A stretch of 64,000 nucleotides of DNA from Fibrobacterota bacterium (GCA_023436205.1 JAEZKC010000059.1:484825-548824), one strand, 5' to 3'; positions 6,584 through 15,240 are shown, counted from the first letter of the stretch. The notes: generated from the letters alone by a model not told the origin. Translations and numbers: made by a program.

Positions 6584-8527
6584 TCAACAATTCTCCTTCG
6601 TGGCGTTGATCAAACCACCCGCCAGGATCATCTCCTTCTCTCGTATAGTTAGCTCAACTTTAAGCTTCACCTGTACCCCGTCTGAAGCGCGCCTGGCCAC
6701 AAGCGGTTCGCCCTTGTCAATGGCACTACGCACATTTGAAATCTCCAGTGAATCGTCTTTCTGCAGAAGCTCATAATCCTGGGCACTTTCGAAAAGTGCC
6801 GGGATAATGCCAAAATTGATGAGGTTAGCCCTGTGGATACGTTCCATGGAGCGTGCTATCACCATTTTGACTCCCAGATACATGGGGCAGATCGCCGCAT
6901 GTTCCCGGGAGGAGCCCTGGCCGTAGGATTCACCGGCCACGATCACATTGTGCACCCCTTTACTCTTGTTCTCCAGCGCCTTTCTGGAAAATTCAGGGGC
7001 TTCCCGCTCAAAGACGAACTCTGCGTACTTGGGAATATTGGAGCGGTACTTAAGGCGACTTCCAGCGGGCATGATATGATCGGTAGTGATCTTGTCTCCC
7101 ACCTTGATGGTCACCGTGCCGCTTATGGTATCAGGGCAGGATTCGTTTGTTGGAGGCGCTCCGATATTGGGACCGCGGAAAATCTCTATCGATTCCGGCT
7201 TATCGGAGGGCTCAAGGATCATACTGTCATCGATTTCAAACTTTGAAGGCATCTCGAAACGAGGGTACTCCTCTGCTTTGAAAAACGAGTGCGGATCGGT
7301 GATCTTTCCGGTAAGAGCGGCCGCCACCGCAGCTTCAGGCGATACAAGGTATACATCGGCAGAGGTGGTTCCGCTGCGACCGAAAAAGTTACGGTTGGAA
7401 GTTCTTAGCGAGACCGCGTCAGTACGGGGAGCCACCGAATTTCCAATGCAAAAACCGCAGGCTGATTCCAGAATGCGGGCACCGGAAGCGATGATATCCG
7501 CAAGAGCGCCGTTTCTGCTTACCATTTCAAGCACCTGACGAGAACCGCAAGCAACTCCAAGGCTTACAGCGGGATGAACTTTCTTGCCCTTGAGTGCAGC
7601 TGCCGTAAGCATGATATCCCGGTAAGATGCGTTAGTACAGGAACCGATAAGCACCTGGTCTACTTTGGTTCCATCCAGCTCCGAAAGCTTCTTAATGTTT
7701 CCGGGGGAATGGGGACAGGCTGCCCGGGGCTCAAGTGTTGAAAGATCGATTTGAATCACTCTGTCATAAGTGGCATCGGCATCCGCTTCAAGAGGTGTAA
7801 AACCCTCTTCCCTGCCCTGAGCCGCCATGAACTGGCGTGTTTTCTCATCAGAGGGGAACACTGAAGTGGTCACTCCCAGTTCCGCACCCATATTGGTTAT
7901 AGTGGATCGTTCCGGTACGCTGAGTGTCTGAACACCTTCACCAGCGTATTCTATTATAGTACCCACATTACCCTTAGTGCCCAATATTTCCAGAAGTGCC
8001 AAAATCACATCTTTAGCCGCAACCCAGGGACGAAGCTTGCCGGTAAGCTCTACTTTAACCACTTTGGGGTAGGTCAGGTAAAAGGGACCGCCGCCCATAG
8101 CCACCGCCACATCCAGTCCTCCAGCTCCAATTGCCAGCATGCCTATCCCCCCCCCAGTGGGAGTATGGGAGTCACTGCCAAGGAGTGTCTTTCCCGGTTT
8201 GCCGAAGCGCTCCAGATGCACCTGATGGCAAATACCGTTGCCCGGTTTGGAAAATTTTATTCCATACTTGGCGGCAACCGTTTCCAGGTACTTATGGTCA
8301 TCGGCGTTCTCGAAACCCTCCTGAATGGTATTGTGATCCACGTAGGATACCGACACCTCTGTTTTAACCTTGTCAAACCCCAGTGCTTCAAACTGAAGGT
8401 AGGCCATGGTGCCGGTGGCATCCTGAGTCAGTGTCTGATCGATTCGGATGCCGATTTCTTTTCCCGCTTCCGCAGTGCCGCAAACGATGTGTTGATCAAG
8501 AATTTTCTGCACTATGTTCTTGCCCAT
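6584..8527 (-). CDS. Aconitate hydratase (short, roughly 640-residue type)
   Basis: A 647-residue [4Fe-4S] enzyme converting citrate to isocitrate through cis-aconitate in the citric acid cycle. The cluster ligands are visible as one Cys in IGSCTNASYRD and two in SACGFCIGNS. The substrate loop LGSDSHTPTGGG and the C-terminal swivel-domain motif GESYGQGSSREHAA are intact. The length and the N-terminus (MGKNIVQKILDQH) match the compact family also seen in Aquifex and delta-proteobacteria, shorter than AcnA or AcnB. It is transcribed alone and has its own terminator. Confidence 0.95.
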   Translation of the reverse strand: MGKNIVQKILDQHIVCGTAEAGKEIGIRIDQTLTQDATGTMAYLQFEALGFDKVKTEVSVSYVDHNTIQEGFENADDHKYLETVAAKYGIKFSKPGNGICHQVHLERFGKPGKTLLGSDSHTPTGGGIGMLAIGAGGLDVAVAMGGGPFYLTYPKVVKVELTGKLRPWVAAKDVILALLEILGTKGNVGTIIEYAGEGVQTLSVPERSTITNMGAELGVTTSVFPSDEKTRQFMAAQGREEGFTPLEADADATYDRVIQIDLSTLEPRAACPHSPGNIKKLSELDGTKVDQVLIGSCTNASYRDIMLTAAALKGKKVHPAVSLGVACGSRQVLEMVSRNGALADIIASGARILESACGFCIGNSVAPRTDAVSLRTSNRNFFGRSGTTSADVYLVSPEAAVAAALTGKITDPHSFFKAEEYPRFEMPSKFEIDDSMILEPSDKPESIEIFRGPNIGAPPTNESCPDTISGTVTIKVGDKITTDHIMPAGSRLKYRSNIPKYAEFVFEREAPEFSRKALENKSKGVHNVIVAGESYGQGSSREHAAICPMYLGVKMVIARSMERIHRANLINFGIIPALFESAQDYELLQKDDSLEISNVRSAIDKGEPLVARRASDGVQVKLKVELTIREKEMILAGGLINATKENC

Positions 8528-8668
8528 GGAGACCTGACCCCTTCTTTGAGAATAACCGTTTTTTGTGGAAGTGGAAAATAGAACATTATTACGGTCTGGA
8601 CAACAGTTTATAACTGATGCAGACCGTAAAACATGAAAAACACCTGATTTTGGAGTGGAAAAGACCTG

Positions 8669-9031
8669 TTAAGCGGCGCAGGTTTTTTTTATGATCTCCC
8701 CGAAATCATCTAGCGAGAACGGTTTGGTCAAAAGGGGGAATTCCTGAACTGCCGGATTGAAAATTGTGGAATCATTCTTATCCCCTATCAGTACCACCCG
8801 GGAAGAGCGATTGTTTAGCTCTTTAAGAAAGGCGAGAGCAGAAAATTGATCATCTATGAAACTAGTGTTGAAAAGAATCAGATCATACGGTATTCCCTCA
8901 CCGGCCTTGGTCTGAAAACTCTTCAGTGATAGAGCGCGATCAATCTGCACATCCTTGAAATTAATCTCTAGAATATCGTCAATAAGCTCCTGACAGTCCA
9001 GATTATCATCGGCGATCAGAACCCTGGTCAT
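8669..9031 (-). CDS. Receiver-like protein lacking the phospho-acceptor Asp
   Basis: A 120-residue single-domain response-regulator fold. The start is the ATG at 9031, because a GGGGGG ribosome-binding site lies just upstream; the longer frame adds 10 unlikely residues. The acidic pair D8-D9 and the conserved Lys (K103, in LLTKPF) are present. The position that should be the phosphorylated Asp is N55 (LILFNTS), and the switch Thr/Ser is Gly (LIGDK). It may therefore act as a phosphorylation-independent pseudo-receiver. It sits between aconitase and the divergently transcribed flagellar operon, so a flagellar or motility role is possible but unproven. Confidence 0.85.
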   Translation of the reverse strand: MTRVLIADDNLDCQELIDDILEINFKDVQIDRALSLKSFQTKAGEGIPYDLILFNTSFIDDQFSALAFLKELNNRSSRVVLIGDKNDSTIFNPAVQEFPLLTKPFSLDDFGEIIKKTCAA

Positions 9032-9054
9032 TATCCCCCCTTTTTTAACCGCAG

Positions 9055-9068
9055 GCGACAATTGTCGC
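9055..9068. promoter_or_regulatory. 14-bp perfect palindrome in divergent intergenic region
   Basis: GCGACAATTGTCGC is a perfect palindrome. It lies 24 bp upstream of the receiver-like gene and about 170 bp upstream of the flgJ sigma-54 promoter, where a dimeric regulator might bind. No function is known. Confidence 0.35.
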
Positions 9069-9236
9069 TTGCCCCCTAGAATTTAGTTCAATTACGATTT
9101 GCAGGCAACAAATCTTGTGGTTTGTTTTATAAAGTGGCTGCCGACAAGTGCCTTTTCTGCCCTGAGGGGGAAAACTTTGCCCCCTTGCCAAATTCCGAAG
9201 AAACCCTAAGTGATTGAATTTTCGAATGTAATTCTG

Positions 9237-9252
9237 TGGCACAATGGTTGCA
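9237..9252 (+). promoter_or_regulatory. Sigma-54 promoter of the flgJ-flgN-flgK-flgL operon
   Basis: TGGCACAATGGTTGCA matches the -24/-12 consensus with the correct GG-to-GC spacing and lies 23 bp upstream of the flgJ ATG. It is the second of three near-consensus sigma-54 sites in front of flagellar genes in this window. Confidence 0.88.
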
Positions 9253-9275
9253 TATTCAAGCCGCGGAGGTAAATC

Positions 9276-10067
9276 ATGAAAACAGAAGCGACATCACTGC
9301 TGAAGACCCAAACTCAGAACTCTTCTGAACGCGCCAGAAAAGTGGCCCGGGAGTTTGAAGCCATGTTTGCTTCCATGATGCTCAAGGCCATGCGCAAAAC
9401 GGTAGGAGAAAACTCGCTTATCCCCTCGAGCATGGGTGAAAAAATCTATACCGACATGCTCGACAGCGAATATTCAAAACTTACTGCTGATAATGCATTT
9501 CTGGGCCTGGCCGATCTGATTGTAAAGGAAATTGAAGGCAGGCAGCCCTCCGAAGCAGAGGACCTTATGAAGGGCATGAATATTCCTCTGTGGGCCATGG
9601 AAAGAAAGGCTGACGGCATTCGCGAATCAGCGGTCAAGGGTGACCTCCTCTCACGGGTAAAGGCAAAATGGAGCGGGCTCATAGAGTCTATCAGCGCCCG
9701 TTTCGGAGTCGATGAACATCTGGTCACTGCAGTTATTGCCCGGGAATCAGCCGGAAACCCACGTGCGGTATCACACAAGGGAGCCAAAGGACTCATGCAG
9801 CTCATGGACAGCACCTCGCGGGACCTGGGTGTCGCCTACCCCTTTTCTCCTGCCGAAAATATCAGCGGCGGTGTAAAGTACCTTAAGAAGATGCTTAATA
9901 TGTTTAATGGTGATGAAAAACTGGCACTGGCCTCCTACAATGCAGGGCCCGGCGCTGTTAAAAAATTCAACGGCATTCCTCCATACAGGGAAACTCAGGA
10001 ATACGTGAGCGCGGTTCTTCAGCTGCGTGAACAGGCGGCAGCCGCCGCATCTTCAAAGTCGAGGTGA
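9276..10067 (+). CDS. flgJ: FlgJ-like rod protein fused to an SLT lytic transglycosylase
   Basis: A 263-residue two-domain protein. Residues about 15-95 match the FlgJ rod-binding domain (AREFEAMFASMMLKAMRKT, then SEYSKLTADNAFLGLADLI). Residues about 135-255 are a lytic transglycosylase (GH23/SLT) domain, with catalytic Glu in VIARESAGNPRAVS, then GAKGLMQLM and ALASYNAGPGAVKKF. The protein would cap the growing rod and open peptidoglycan for it. In enterobacterial FlgJ the muralytic domain is instead a GH73 glucosaminidase, so this is a different domain pairing. No signal peptide is seen, consistent with export by the flagellar apparatus. It is first in its operon and has a CGGAGG ribosome-binding site. 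Confidence 0.9.
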   Translation: MKTEATSLLKTQTQNSSERARKVAREFEAMFASMMLKAMRKTVGENSLIPSSMGEKIYTDMLDSEYSKLTADNAFLGLADLIVKEIEGRQPSEAEDLMKGMNIPLWAMERKADGIRESAVKGDLLSRVKAKWSGLIESISARFGVDEHLVTAVIARESAGNPRAVSHKGAKGLMQLMDSTSRDLGVAYPFSPAENISGGVKYLKKMLNMFNGDEKLALASYNAGPGAVKKFNGIPPYRETQEYVSAVLQLREQAAAAASSKSR

Positions 10068-10069
10068 TT

Positions 10070-10576
10070 ATGAGCACATCTGTTTTGTTTGACGAACTGA
10101 TTCAGCTGCTTGCGCAGGAAAACGAACTTCACTTGAATCTCATTGAAACAGCACAGCAGATCAACCAAAGCATCCGTAAAGACGATCTTGCATCGCTTCA
10201 GAAAGCATGCAGCATCTATGATCAGCTTATCTGCAGCGTCGAACAAATCGAAGAGCAACGCATCCGCAGTACTGCCAGACTGCAGAAAACACTGGGAGAA
10301 AGCGCTCCTTCCCCTCGTCTGACATCATTGATTGACCATTGTGACCCGGTGCAGAGGAAAAAACTGGAAGCGCTCAAGACCAATCTTCAGAACAGTATTA
10401 CCGAGCTCTCAAAGATCAACACCTCAAATTCGCTTCTGCTGCAGGAAGCACTTGGAGCAATCACAAGCACTTTCAAAATGATAAAAGAATCTTCCCGTCA
10501 GAAAAACGGCTATCGTTACAAGGGAGACCGTTCACGGAGCACAGCCGCCGTTTCAATGTTTAATCAGGTGATGTGA
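10070..10576 (+). CDS. flgN: Flagellar chaperone FlgN-like protein
   Basis: A 168-residue, largely helical protein. It fits the FlgN family, which holds the hook-filament junction proteins FlgK and FlgL unfolded for export. The call rests on length, helical heptad content (LLAQENELHLNLIETAQQI; a C-terminal LKTNLQNSITELSKIN segment) and its place directly before flgK. The ATG at 10070 is preferred to the overlapping GTG at 10064 because GAGGTG lies immediately upstream. FlgN proteins diverge strongly, so the family call is less certain than that of the neighbours. Confidence 0.8.
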   Translation: MSTSVLFDELIQLLAQENELHLNLIETAQQINQSIRKDDLASLQKACSIYDQLICSVEQIEEQRIRSTARLQKTLGESAPSPRLTSLIDHCDPVQRKKLEALKTNLQNSITELSKINTSNSLLLQEALGAITSTFKMIKESSRQKNGYRYKGDRSRSTAAVSMFNQVM

Positions 10577-10586
10577 GGAGCGGAAA

Positions 10587-12266
10587 ATGAGCTTGCTTTC
10601 AATTCTTGGCATCGGTACACGCGGCATGATGGCCTCACAGGTGGCGATGGATGTAACAGGTCAGAACATCTCCAACGCCGACGTGGAAGGGTATTCCCGC
10701 AAACGGCTCAACCAGACCACAGATTACCGCTACGATTCCGCTTTCGGCCAGATGGGCATGGGAGCGGAAGTCATCAACATAGAACGTATGCGCAATACGT
10801 TCATTGATGAACAGATCAGACGCCAGAACATGGAAGTGGGATATTTTGATGAAGTGAGTACCACCTTCAACCGCGTAGAGAGCATCTTCAACGAACCCAG
10901 TGACAAGGGGCTGCTCAGCTACATGGATGATTTCTTCAATGCCTGGCAGAACCTTGCAAACAACCCTTCTGACATTGCTGCCCGGACTATGGTGAAAACC
11001 TCAGGTGAAGTGCTTACCGATGTGTTCAGAAATCTTTCCGGAGAGCTCAGTGACCTTCGTCAGCAGAAAAATGAAGAAATTCCCATCCGAGTAGATCGGA
11101 TCAATCAGATTGCTCTTCAGATTTACAATCTCAATCAGGAAATCGGAGCAGTTGAGATTGGGAACCAGAATGCAAATGATAGCAGAGATCAGCGGGACAT
11201 GCTGCTCAAAGAGCTTTCACAGCTGATTGACATAACCACATCAGAAAACGCCATGGGCCAGATAAATGTGAATGCCGGCGGCAGTATTCTCGTCTCCCCT
11301 GTTTTTGTGCAGAAACTGGAGACAACCACCAGCACAAGAACACTGGCGGATGGCACCACCATCAAAAGTATCGGAGTTCGCTTTGCAGATTCAAAGCTTC
11401 CCTTCCTTCCCCAGGGAGGACAGCTCAGGGGGTTGATGGACGGTAGAGATATTTACATTCCTGAGTACATGAAAAAGCTCGACGAGATGGCTGTGACACT
11501 GGTGCAAAAAATCAATGAGTTTCATAGCGCAGGATATAATCTCGAAGGATACAGCGGTATAGACTTCTTTGAACCGAATGTCACCGGTGCATCTGACATA
11601 AAAATTTCTGCATCAATTCTTTCCAGCGTGCAGAATATTGCCGCATCATCGGCAGGACAAACTCAGGTGGGAGTGCAGAACACCAGCGCTGCCGGAAATC
11701 ATAATTTCGGAATAGACCCCATTCAGCTTTACCGTGACCCGGTTATGACTCCGCCTGTAAATGCCCGCAATCTGATTCATGGCACACTGACTATAAGAAC
11801 GCCCTCTGTTGTATTGCAGGAGGGGGTGGATTACCATGTTGATTATGTCAACGGCACGTTTCAGATGCTGCATGCCGGCTACGACACCCAGGATCTGACC
11901 ATTGATTTTCAATACCGTACAGGCGGTTATAAAGGACCTGGAGATAATTCCAATGCGCTTGAAATAGCGAAACTCAGGTCCAATCTCACCATGAACCCTG
12001 ATACACTGGGTCAGCCCACTTCCACCTTTACAGAATACTTCAGCTCTGTAGTGGGTCGGCTCGGACTCAACACGACTCAGGCCAAGTCCAATCTTGAAAC
12101 ACGCCAGTTTCTGGTGCAGCAGTACGAAGCTCAGCAGGATGCGGTAAGCGGGGTTAGCCTCGATGAAGAGATGGCCAATCTCATTCGCTATCAGCACACC
12201 TATGCTGCCGCTGCGCGACTGATCACCACCACTAATGAAATGCTCGATACATTGCTGAATCTGTAA
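10587..12266 (+). CDS. flgK: Flagellar hook-associated protein 1 FlgK
   Basis: A 559-residue hook-filament junction protein. The N-terminus has the rod/hook signature ATG-region followed by DVTGQNISNADVEGYSRKR. The C-terminus ends in the conserved D0 helix, GVSLDEEMANLIRYQHTYAA then TTTNEMLDTLLN. The central part (about 330-460) is a variable surface-exposed domain with DYVNG-like strands that also occur in the downstream flgL product. The gene follows flgN by 10 bp and precedes flgL by 12 bp, forming one transcription unit. Confidence 0.96.
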   Translation: MSLLSILGIGTRGMMASQVAMDVTGQNISNADVEGYSRKRLNQTTDYRYDSAFGQMGMGAEVINIERMRNTFIDEQIRRQNMEVGYFDEVSTTFNRVESIFNEPSDKGLLSYMDDFFNAWQNLANNPSDIAARTMVKTSGEVLTDVFRNLSGELSDLRQQKNEEIPIRVDRINQIALQIYNLNQEIGAVEIGNQNANDSRDQRDMLLKELSQLIDITTSENAMGQINVNAGGSILVSPVFVQKLETTTSTRTLADGTTIKSIGVRFADSKLPFLPQGGQLRGLMDGRDIYIPEYMKKLDEMAVTLVQKINEFHSAGYNLEGYSGIDFFEPNVTGASDIKISASILSSVQNIAASSAGQTQVGVQNTSAAGNHNFGIDPIQLYRDPVMTPPVNARNLIHGTLTIRTPSVVLQEGVDYHVDYVNGTFQMLHAGYDTQDLTIDFQYRTGGYKGPGDNSNALEIAKLRSNLTMNPDTLGQPTSTFTEYFSSVVGRLGLNTTQAKSNLETRQFLVQQYEAQQDAVSGVSLDEEMANLIRYQHTYAAAARLITTTNEMLDTLLNL

Positions 12267-12278
12267 CGGGAGGCTGTC

Positions 12279-13484
12279 ATGAGAGTTACATTTAAAACCG
12301 TAAACGCAAACATTCAGAAAAACATTAGCAATCGCTACAGTCAGCTGTCCCGCTATCAGGAACAACTCTCCACCGGCAAGCGTCTACTCAGACCCTCCGA
12401 TGACCCGGTGGACGTTTCAAACGACATGAAGCTTCGCACCAAACTCACTCAGCTCAAACAGTTTAAGCGCAACATGGAAGACGGCCTCGCCCGCATGAAT
12501 GTTTCGTCAACCGCCATGACCAGTCTCAATGACCTGGTCCACAGAATGAGAGAACTGGCTGTGCAGGCTTCCAACGATACACTCATTGATACCGATCGCA
12601 AATATATCCAGCAGGAAGTTGACCAGCTCTACCGTCAGGTTGTTTCCGTTGTAAACACAAAATTCAAAGGGGAATATGTTTTCAACGGTACACAGATAAA
12701 GATTCCACCTTTCGAAATCGGTGTGTCCAACAATCAAATGGAAGATTATGCAAATGCCACCATGTGCTACTACAATGCAGATACCCTTGCTCCCGGTTCC
12801 ACAGTTCAGCTCCTGAGCGGATTAAACGGCACACCAGTCACCAACATTTTTCCCGGATCTTTTGCCCTGGAAGTGCGCGGAACCACCTATGTGGAAGGGA
12901 CAGATTATACTGTTAATTATCAAACCGGGGAGATCACTTTAAATAATGTGGATCTGTTGGCCGATGTCACCCCCGGATCAGCCAATTACGCCTTAGGTGA
13001 ATTCAGTATCAAATTTGACTACATTACCCGTGGCAAAGATATTTACGGCAATACGGTATCAAGCAAGGGAGAGATTCAAAGGGAAATCGAAGAGGGTATT
13101 TCCATGACCATCAACATCTCCGCAGATGACATGCTTAAAGATGAAAAAAGTGGCGTGGACATGGTGGGCACACTGGTTCGTTACAGCGAAGCGCTCCATA
13201 CCAACAACAGAAATGGCATTCAGAACGCCCTTGATGAGTTACAGTATATGTTTGATGCGATTCTTCAGAGCCAAAGTACCGTAGGTGCGAAGGTGAACCG
13301 TTTTGAAACAACGCTCACGCGCAATGAACAGCAGTTTGTGGAAGTTTCCGCTCTGCAATCCGAACTGGAGGATGCAGATATGTCGGAGGTGATCAGCCGT
13401 TACATGCTGGCGGAAAACGTTTACAACGCGGCACTGAAAACAGCCTCTCGAATAATTCAGCCATCCTTGGCAGATTTTCTCTGA
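12279..13484 (+). CDS. flgL: Flagellar hook-associated protein 3 FlgL
   Basis: A 401-residue second hook-filament junction protein, flagellin-like at both ends. N-terminus: SRYQEQLSTGKRLLRPSDDP, with the MRELAVQASNDTL segment typical of flagellin/FlgL. C-terminus: LEDADMSEVISRYMLAENVY and the end helix ALKTASRIIQPSLADFL. A central insertion (about 180-260) contains YTVNYQTGEITLNN, resembling the DYHVDYVNGTFQML strand pair of FlgK, which suggests a shared outer-domain fold. Length is greater than that of enterobacterial FlgL (about 317) because of this insert. Confidence 0.95.
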   Translation: MRVTFKTVNANIQKNISNRYSQLSRYQEQLSTGKRLLRPSDDPVDVSNDMKLRTKLTQLKQFKRNMEDGLARMNVSSTAMTSLNDLVHRMRELAVQASNDTLIDTDRKYIQQEVDQLYRQVVSVVNTKFKGEYVFNGTQIKIPPFEIGVSNNQMEDYANATMCYYNADTLAPGSTVQLLSGLNGTPVTNIFPGSFALEVRGTTYVEGTDYTVNYQTGEITLNNVDLLADVTPGSANYALGEFSIKFDYITRGKDIYGNTVSSKGEIQREIEEGISMTINISADDMLKDEKSGVDMVGTLVRYSEALHTNNRNGIQNALDELQYMFDAILQSQSTVGAKVNRFETTLTRNEQQFVEVSALQSELEDADMSEVISRYMLAENVYNAALKTASRIIQPSLADFL

Positions 13485-13486
13485 TA

Positions 13487-13521
13487 GGGGGAATTTTTTT
13501 CCTCCTTTTCGGAATTCCCCC
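13487..13521 (+). terminator. Stem-loop after flgL, possible terminator
   Basis: GGGGGAATT (13487-13495) pairs with AATTCCCCC (13513-13521) immediately after the flgL stop codon. The T-rich segment lies in the loop and no T run follows the stem, so this may attenuate transcription or stabilise the message. Confidence 0.45.
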
Positions 13522-13564
13522 ATCAACTATTGCCTCAAAATGGGTAATTTAAGGGCTTTTTTGA

Positions 13565-13580
13565 TGGCATAGTGGTTGCG
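13565..13580 (+). promoter_or_regulatory. Sigma-54 promoter of the flagellin gene
   Basis: TGGCATAGTGGTTGCG has the invariant GG and GC at sigma-54 spacing and resembles the flgJ promoter (shared TGG-TTGC half). Transcription would begin near 13590, leaving a leader of about 58 nt before the flagellin ATG. Confidence 0.85.
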
Positions 13581-13597
13581 TACTATAGCGAGCGCAC

Positions 13598-13641
13598 AGG
13601 GAGGGATGGCCAGAGTGGCCGCACAACTAAAATCAAAGGAG
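13598..13641 (+). promoter_or_regulatory. Flagellin leader with GGA motifs (possible CsrA sites)
   Basis: The leader contains GGA at 13600-13602 and 13604-13606 (AGGGATGG context) and again inside the AAGGAG ribosome-binding site at 13636-13641. A GGCC-AGAGT-GGCC hairpin lies between them. CsrA binds A(N)GGA motifs and typically represses flagellin translation where FliW is present; both genes lie just downstream. Site assignment is inference. Confidence 0.45.
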
Positions 13642-13647
13642 TGATCT

Positions 13648-14493
13648 ATGCCTCGCATCAACTACAATGCACCGGCAATGCTGACCCAGAATCGAATGTC
13701 CCAAGTCGACAGCAAGTACAGCAAGGCAATGGAGAGAATCTCCTCTGGAATGCGAATCAATGCACCTTCAGATGACGTTGCCGGGCACAACACTTCAGAA
13801 CAGTTACGTTCCCAGATTCGCAGCCTCGATGCGGCAGGCAAAAACATTCAGGATGGGATCGCTCTTATAAATGTTACCGAAGGAGCCCTGCAGGAGGTAT
13901 CAGACATGCTTCAGAGAATGCGGGAGCTTTCGGTACAGTCTGCAAATGAGACACTTACCAATAACGACCGTGTAGAAATCGAAGCCGAAGTAAATAAGCT
14001 CAAAGAGCAAATTGATTCAGTATCCAGCAACCTGCATTTCAACGGACAATTTCTGCTTGACGGCAGTGCGCCATGGGGTACTGCGCCCGGAGGTGTTTTC
14101 CACATAGGCCCCAACAACATCAGCAATACAGACTTCATCCAATACACAATCCCCACGGTCAATACAGTATCCTTAGGTATCGATGGCAGCAATCTGCTGG
14201 TTGACACCTCCACAAATGCTTCAGCGGCATTAGACACCTTAGATATTGCCATTAATGTGGTAAACAGTGTAAGAACCGATCTGGGGGCTATCAGTAACCG
14301 GCTTGAACACGCCTGGACCAATCAATCCATACAACAGGTGAACATGCAGTCTTTCGAATCCATAATTCGAGATGCCGACATTGCAGAGGAAATGACCAAT
14401 CTTACCAGAGAAAAAATTCTCAAAGAGTATTCAACGGCCATGCTTTCACAGGCAAACATGGTTCCGCAGAGCATCTTGAAGATGCTTGACTGA
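13648..14493 (+). CDS. Flagellin
   Basis: A 281-residue filament subunit. It has the conserved N-terminal D0/D1 region (SSGMRINAPSDDVAGHNTSE and VTEGALQEVSDMLQRMRELS) and C-terminal D1/D0 region (RLEHAWTNQSIQQVNMQSFE to LSQANMVPQSILKML). Only a short central part (about 140-190) separates them, so most of the exposed D2/D3 domains are absent, as in many short flagellins. It is preceded by its own sigma-54 promoter and a strong AAGGAG site and followed by fliW-csrA, which act on its translation in other bacteria. Confidence 0.96.
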   Translation: MPRINYNAPAMLTQNRMSQVDSKYSKAMERISSGMRINAPSDDVAGHNTSEQLRSQIRSLDAAGKNIQDGIALINVTEGALQEVSDMLQRMRELSVQSANETLTNNDRVEIEAEVNKLKEQIDSVSSNLHFNGQFLLDGSAPWGTAPGGVFHIGPNNISNTDFIQYTIPTVNTVSLGIDGSNLLVDTSTNASAALDTLDIAINVVNSVRTDLGAISNRLEHAWTNQSIQQVNMQSFESIIRDADIAEEMTNLTREKILKEYSTAMLSQANMVPQSILKMLD

Positions 14494-14569
14494 AACAGCG
14501 GATTCCATCATTGACATGAAAAGCGGCTGAAACAATTTTAGGTTCAATCTGCGTACATATTCCGGAGCA

Positions 14570-14998
14570 ATGCAGCACATGAGTGACTTTTTTCAAGATC
14601 TTGTTTTTTCCAAAAATGATGTGATTACTTTCCCCGCCGGAATTCCCGGATTCGAGGTCATCAGGGATTTTGTAATCGTCTCACTTCCCAATTACCATCC
14701 TTTTGAATGGCTGGCGAGTGTAGACGGTTCAAAGGTGAAATTTCCCATTATTAATCCACTGCTGTTCTCTCCTGCCTACAATCCGGTTCTGGCAAAGGAA
14801 CAGCTCTCAGATCTGCTCCTTGAGAAACCGGAAGACGTTGTGCTGTATGTTATCGTCACAATCCGTGAAAATCCGCTTGAGTCCACCGCAAACCTGGTGG
14901 GGCCAGTTATCATTAATAAATCCAAAAAAATCGGAAAGCAGATCATTTTGGATGATGCCCGATACAGTACCCAGGAACCTATACTGAGAAAGAAATAA
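14570..14998 (+). CDS. fliW: Flagellar assembly factor FliW
   Basis: A 142-residue FliW-family protein. In other bacteria FliW binds either flagellin or CsrA, relieving CsrA repression when flagellin leaves the cell. Diagnostic segments are FPAGIPGFEVIRDFVIVS near the N-terminus, then DVVLYVIVTIRENP and STANLVGPVIINKSKKIGKQ near the C-terminus. A second ATG at 14579 could be the true start, because the GGAG site is only 2 nt from the first and 11 nt from the second. It is placed between flagellin and csrA, 2 bp before the latter, the usual arrangement. Confidence 0.94.
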   Translation: MQHMSDFFQDLVFSKNDVITFPAGIPGFEVIRDFVIVSLPNYHPFEWLASVDGSKVKFPIINPLLFSPAYNPVLAKEQLSDLLLEKPEDVVLYVIVTIRENPLESTANLVGPVIINKSKKIGKQIILDDARYSTQEPILRKK

Positions 14999-15000
14999 CC

Positions 15001-15234
15001 ATGCTTGTTTTAACCAGAAGAATTGGAGAGTCGATCCGCATTGGCGATACAATCGTGGTAAAAATCGTGGACCTGGATGGTCGCCATGTGAAACTGGGTA
15101 TTGAAGCACCGCGCAATGTGGCGGTCAATCGTGAAGAAATTTACGAACGTATCCAGAAGGAAAACCAGGCTGCCAGCTCGGCTCCCGATCAGAGCCTGCA
15201 GAATATCGCTGATATGTTTAGAAAATCGGTGTAG
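15001..15234 (+). CDS. csrA: Carbon storage/translational regulator CsrA
   Basis: A 77-residue RNA-binding dimer. The family sequence is intact: MLVLTRRIGESIRIGD at the start, VKLGIEAPRNVAVNREEIY in the middle, with the RNA-contacting Arg near residue 44. The C-terminal tail is about 15 residues longer than the minimal enterobacterial protein. It is expected to repress translation of flagellin by binding GGA motifs in the leader, under control of FliW encoded immediately upstream. It is convergent with a small minus-strand gene 6 bp away. Confidence 0.95.
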   Translation: MLVLTRRIGESIRIGDTIVVKIVDLDGRHVKLGIEAPRNVAVNREEIYERIQKENQAASSAPDQSLQNIADMFRKSV

Positions 15235-15240
15235 AAAACA

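Noticed and set aside
6376..6776. Plus-strand frames over the 21-bp repeats, with heptapeptide-like repeats
   Set aside because: The frames come from the tandem DNA repeat (21 bp equals 7 codons), lack a ribosome-binding site and run into the antisense of aconitase.
8664..8690. ACCTG/CAGGT hairpin with T run after the receiver-like gene
   Set aside because: The T run is on the wrong strand for the minus-strand gene, and the stem is short and overlaps the stop codon.
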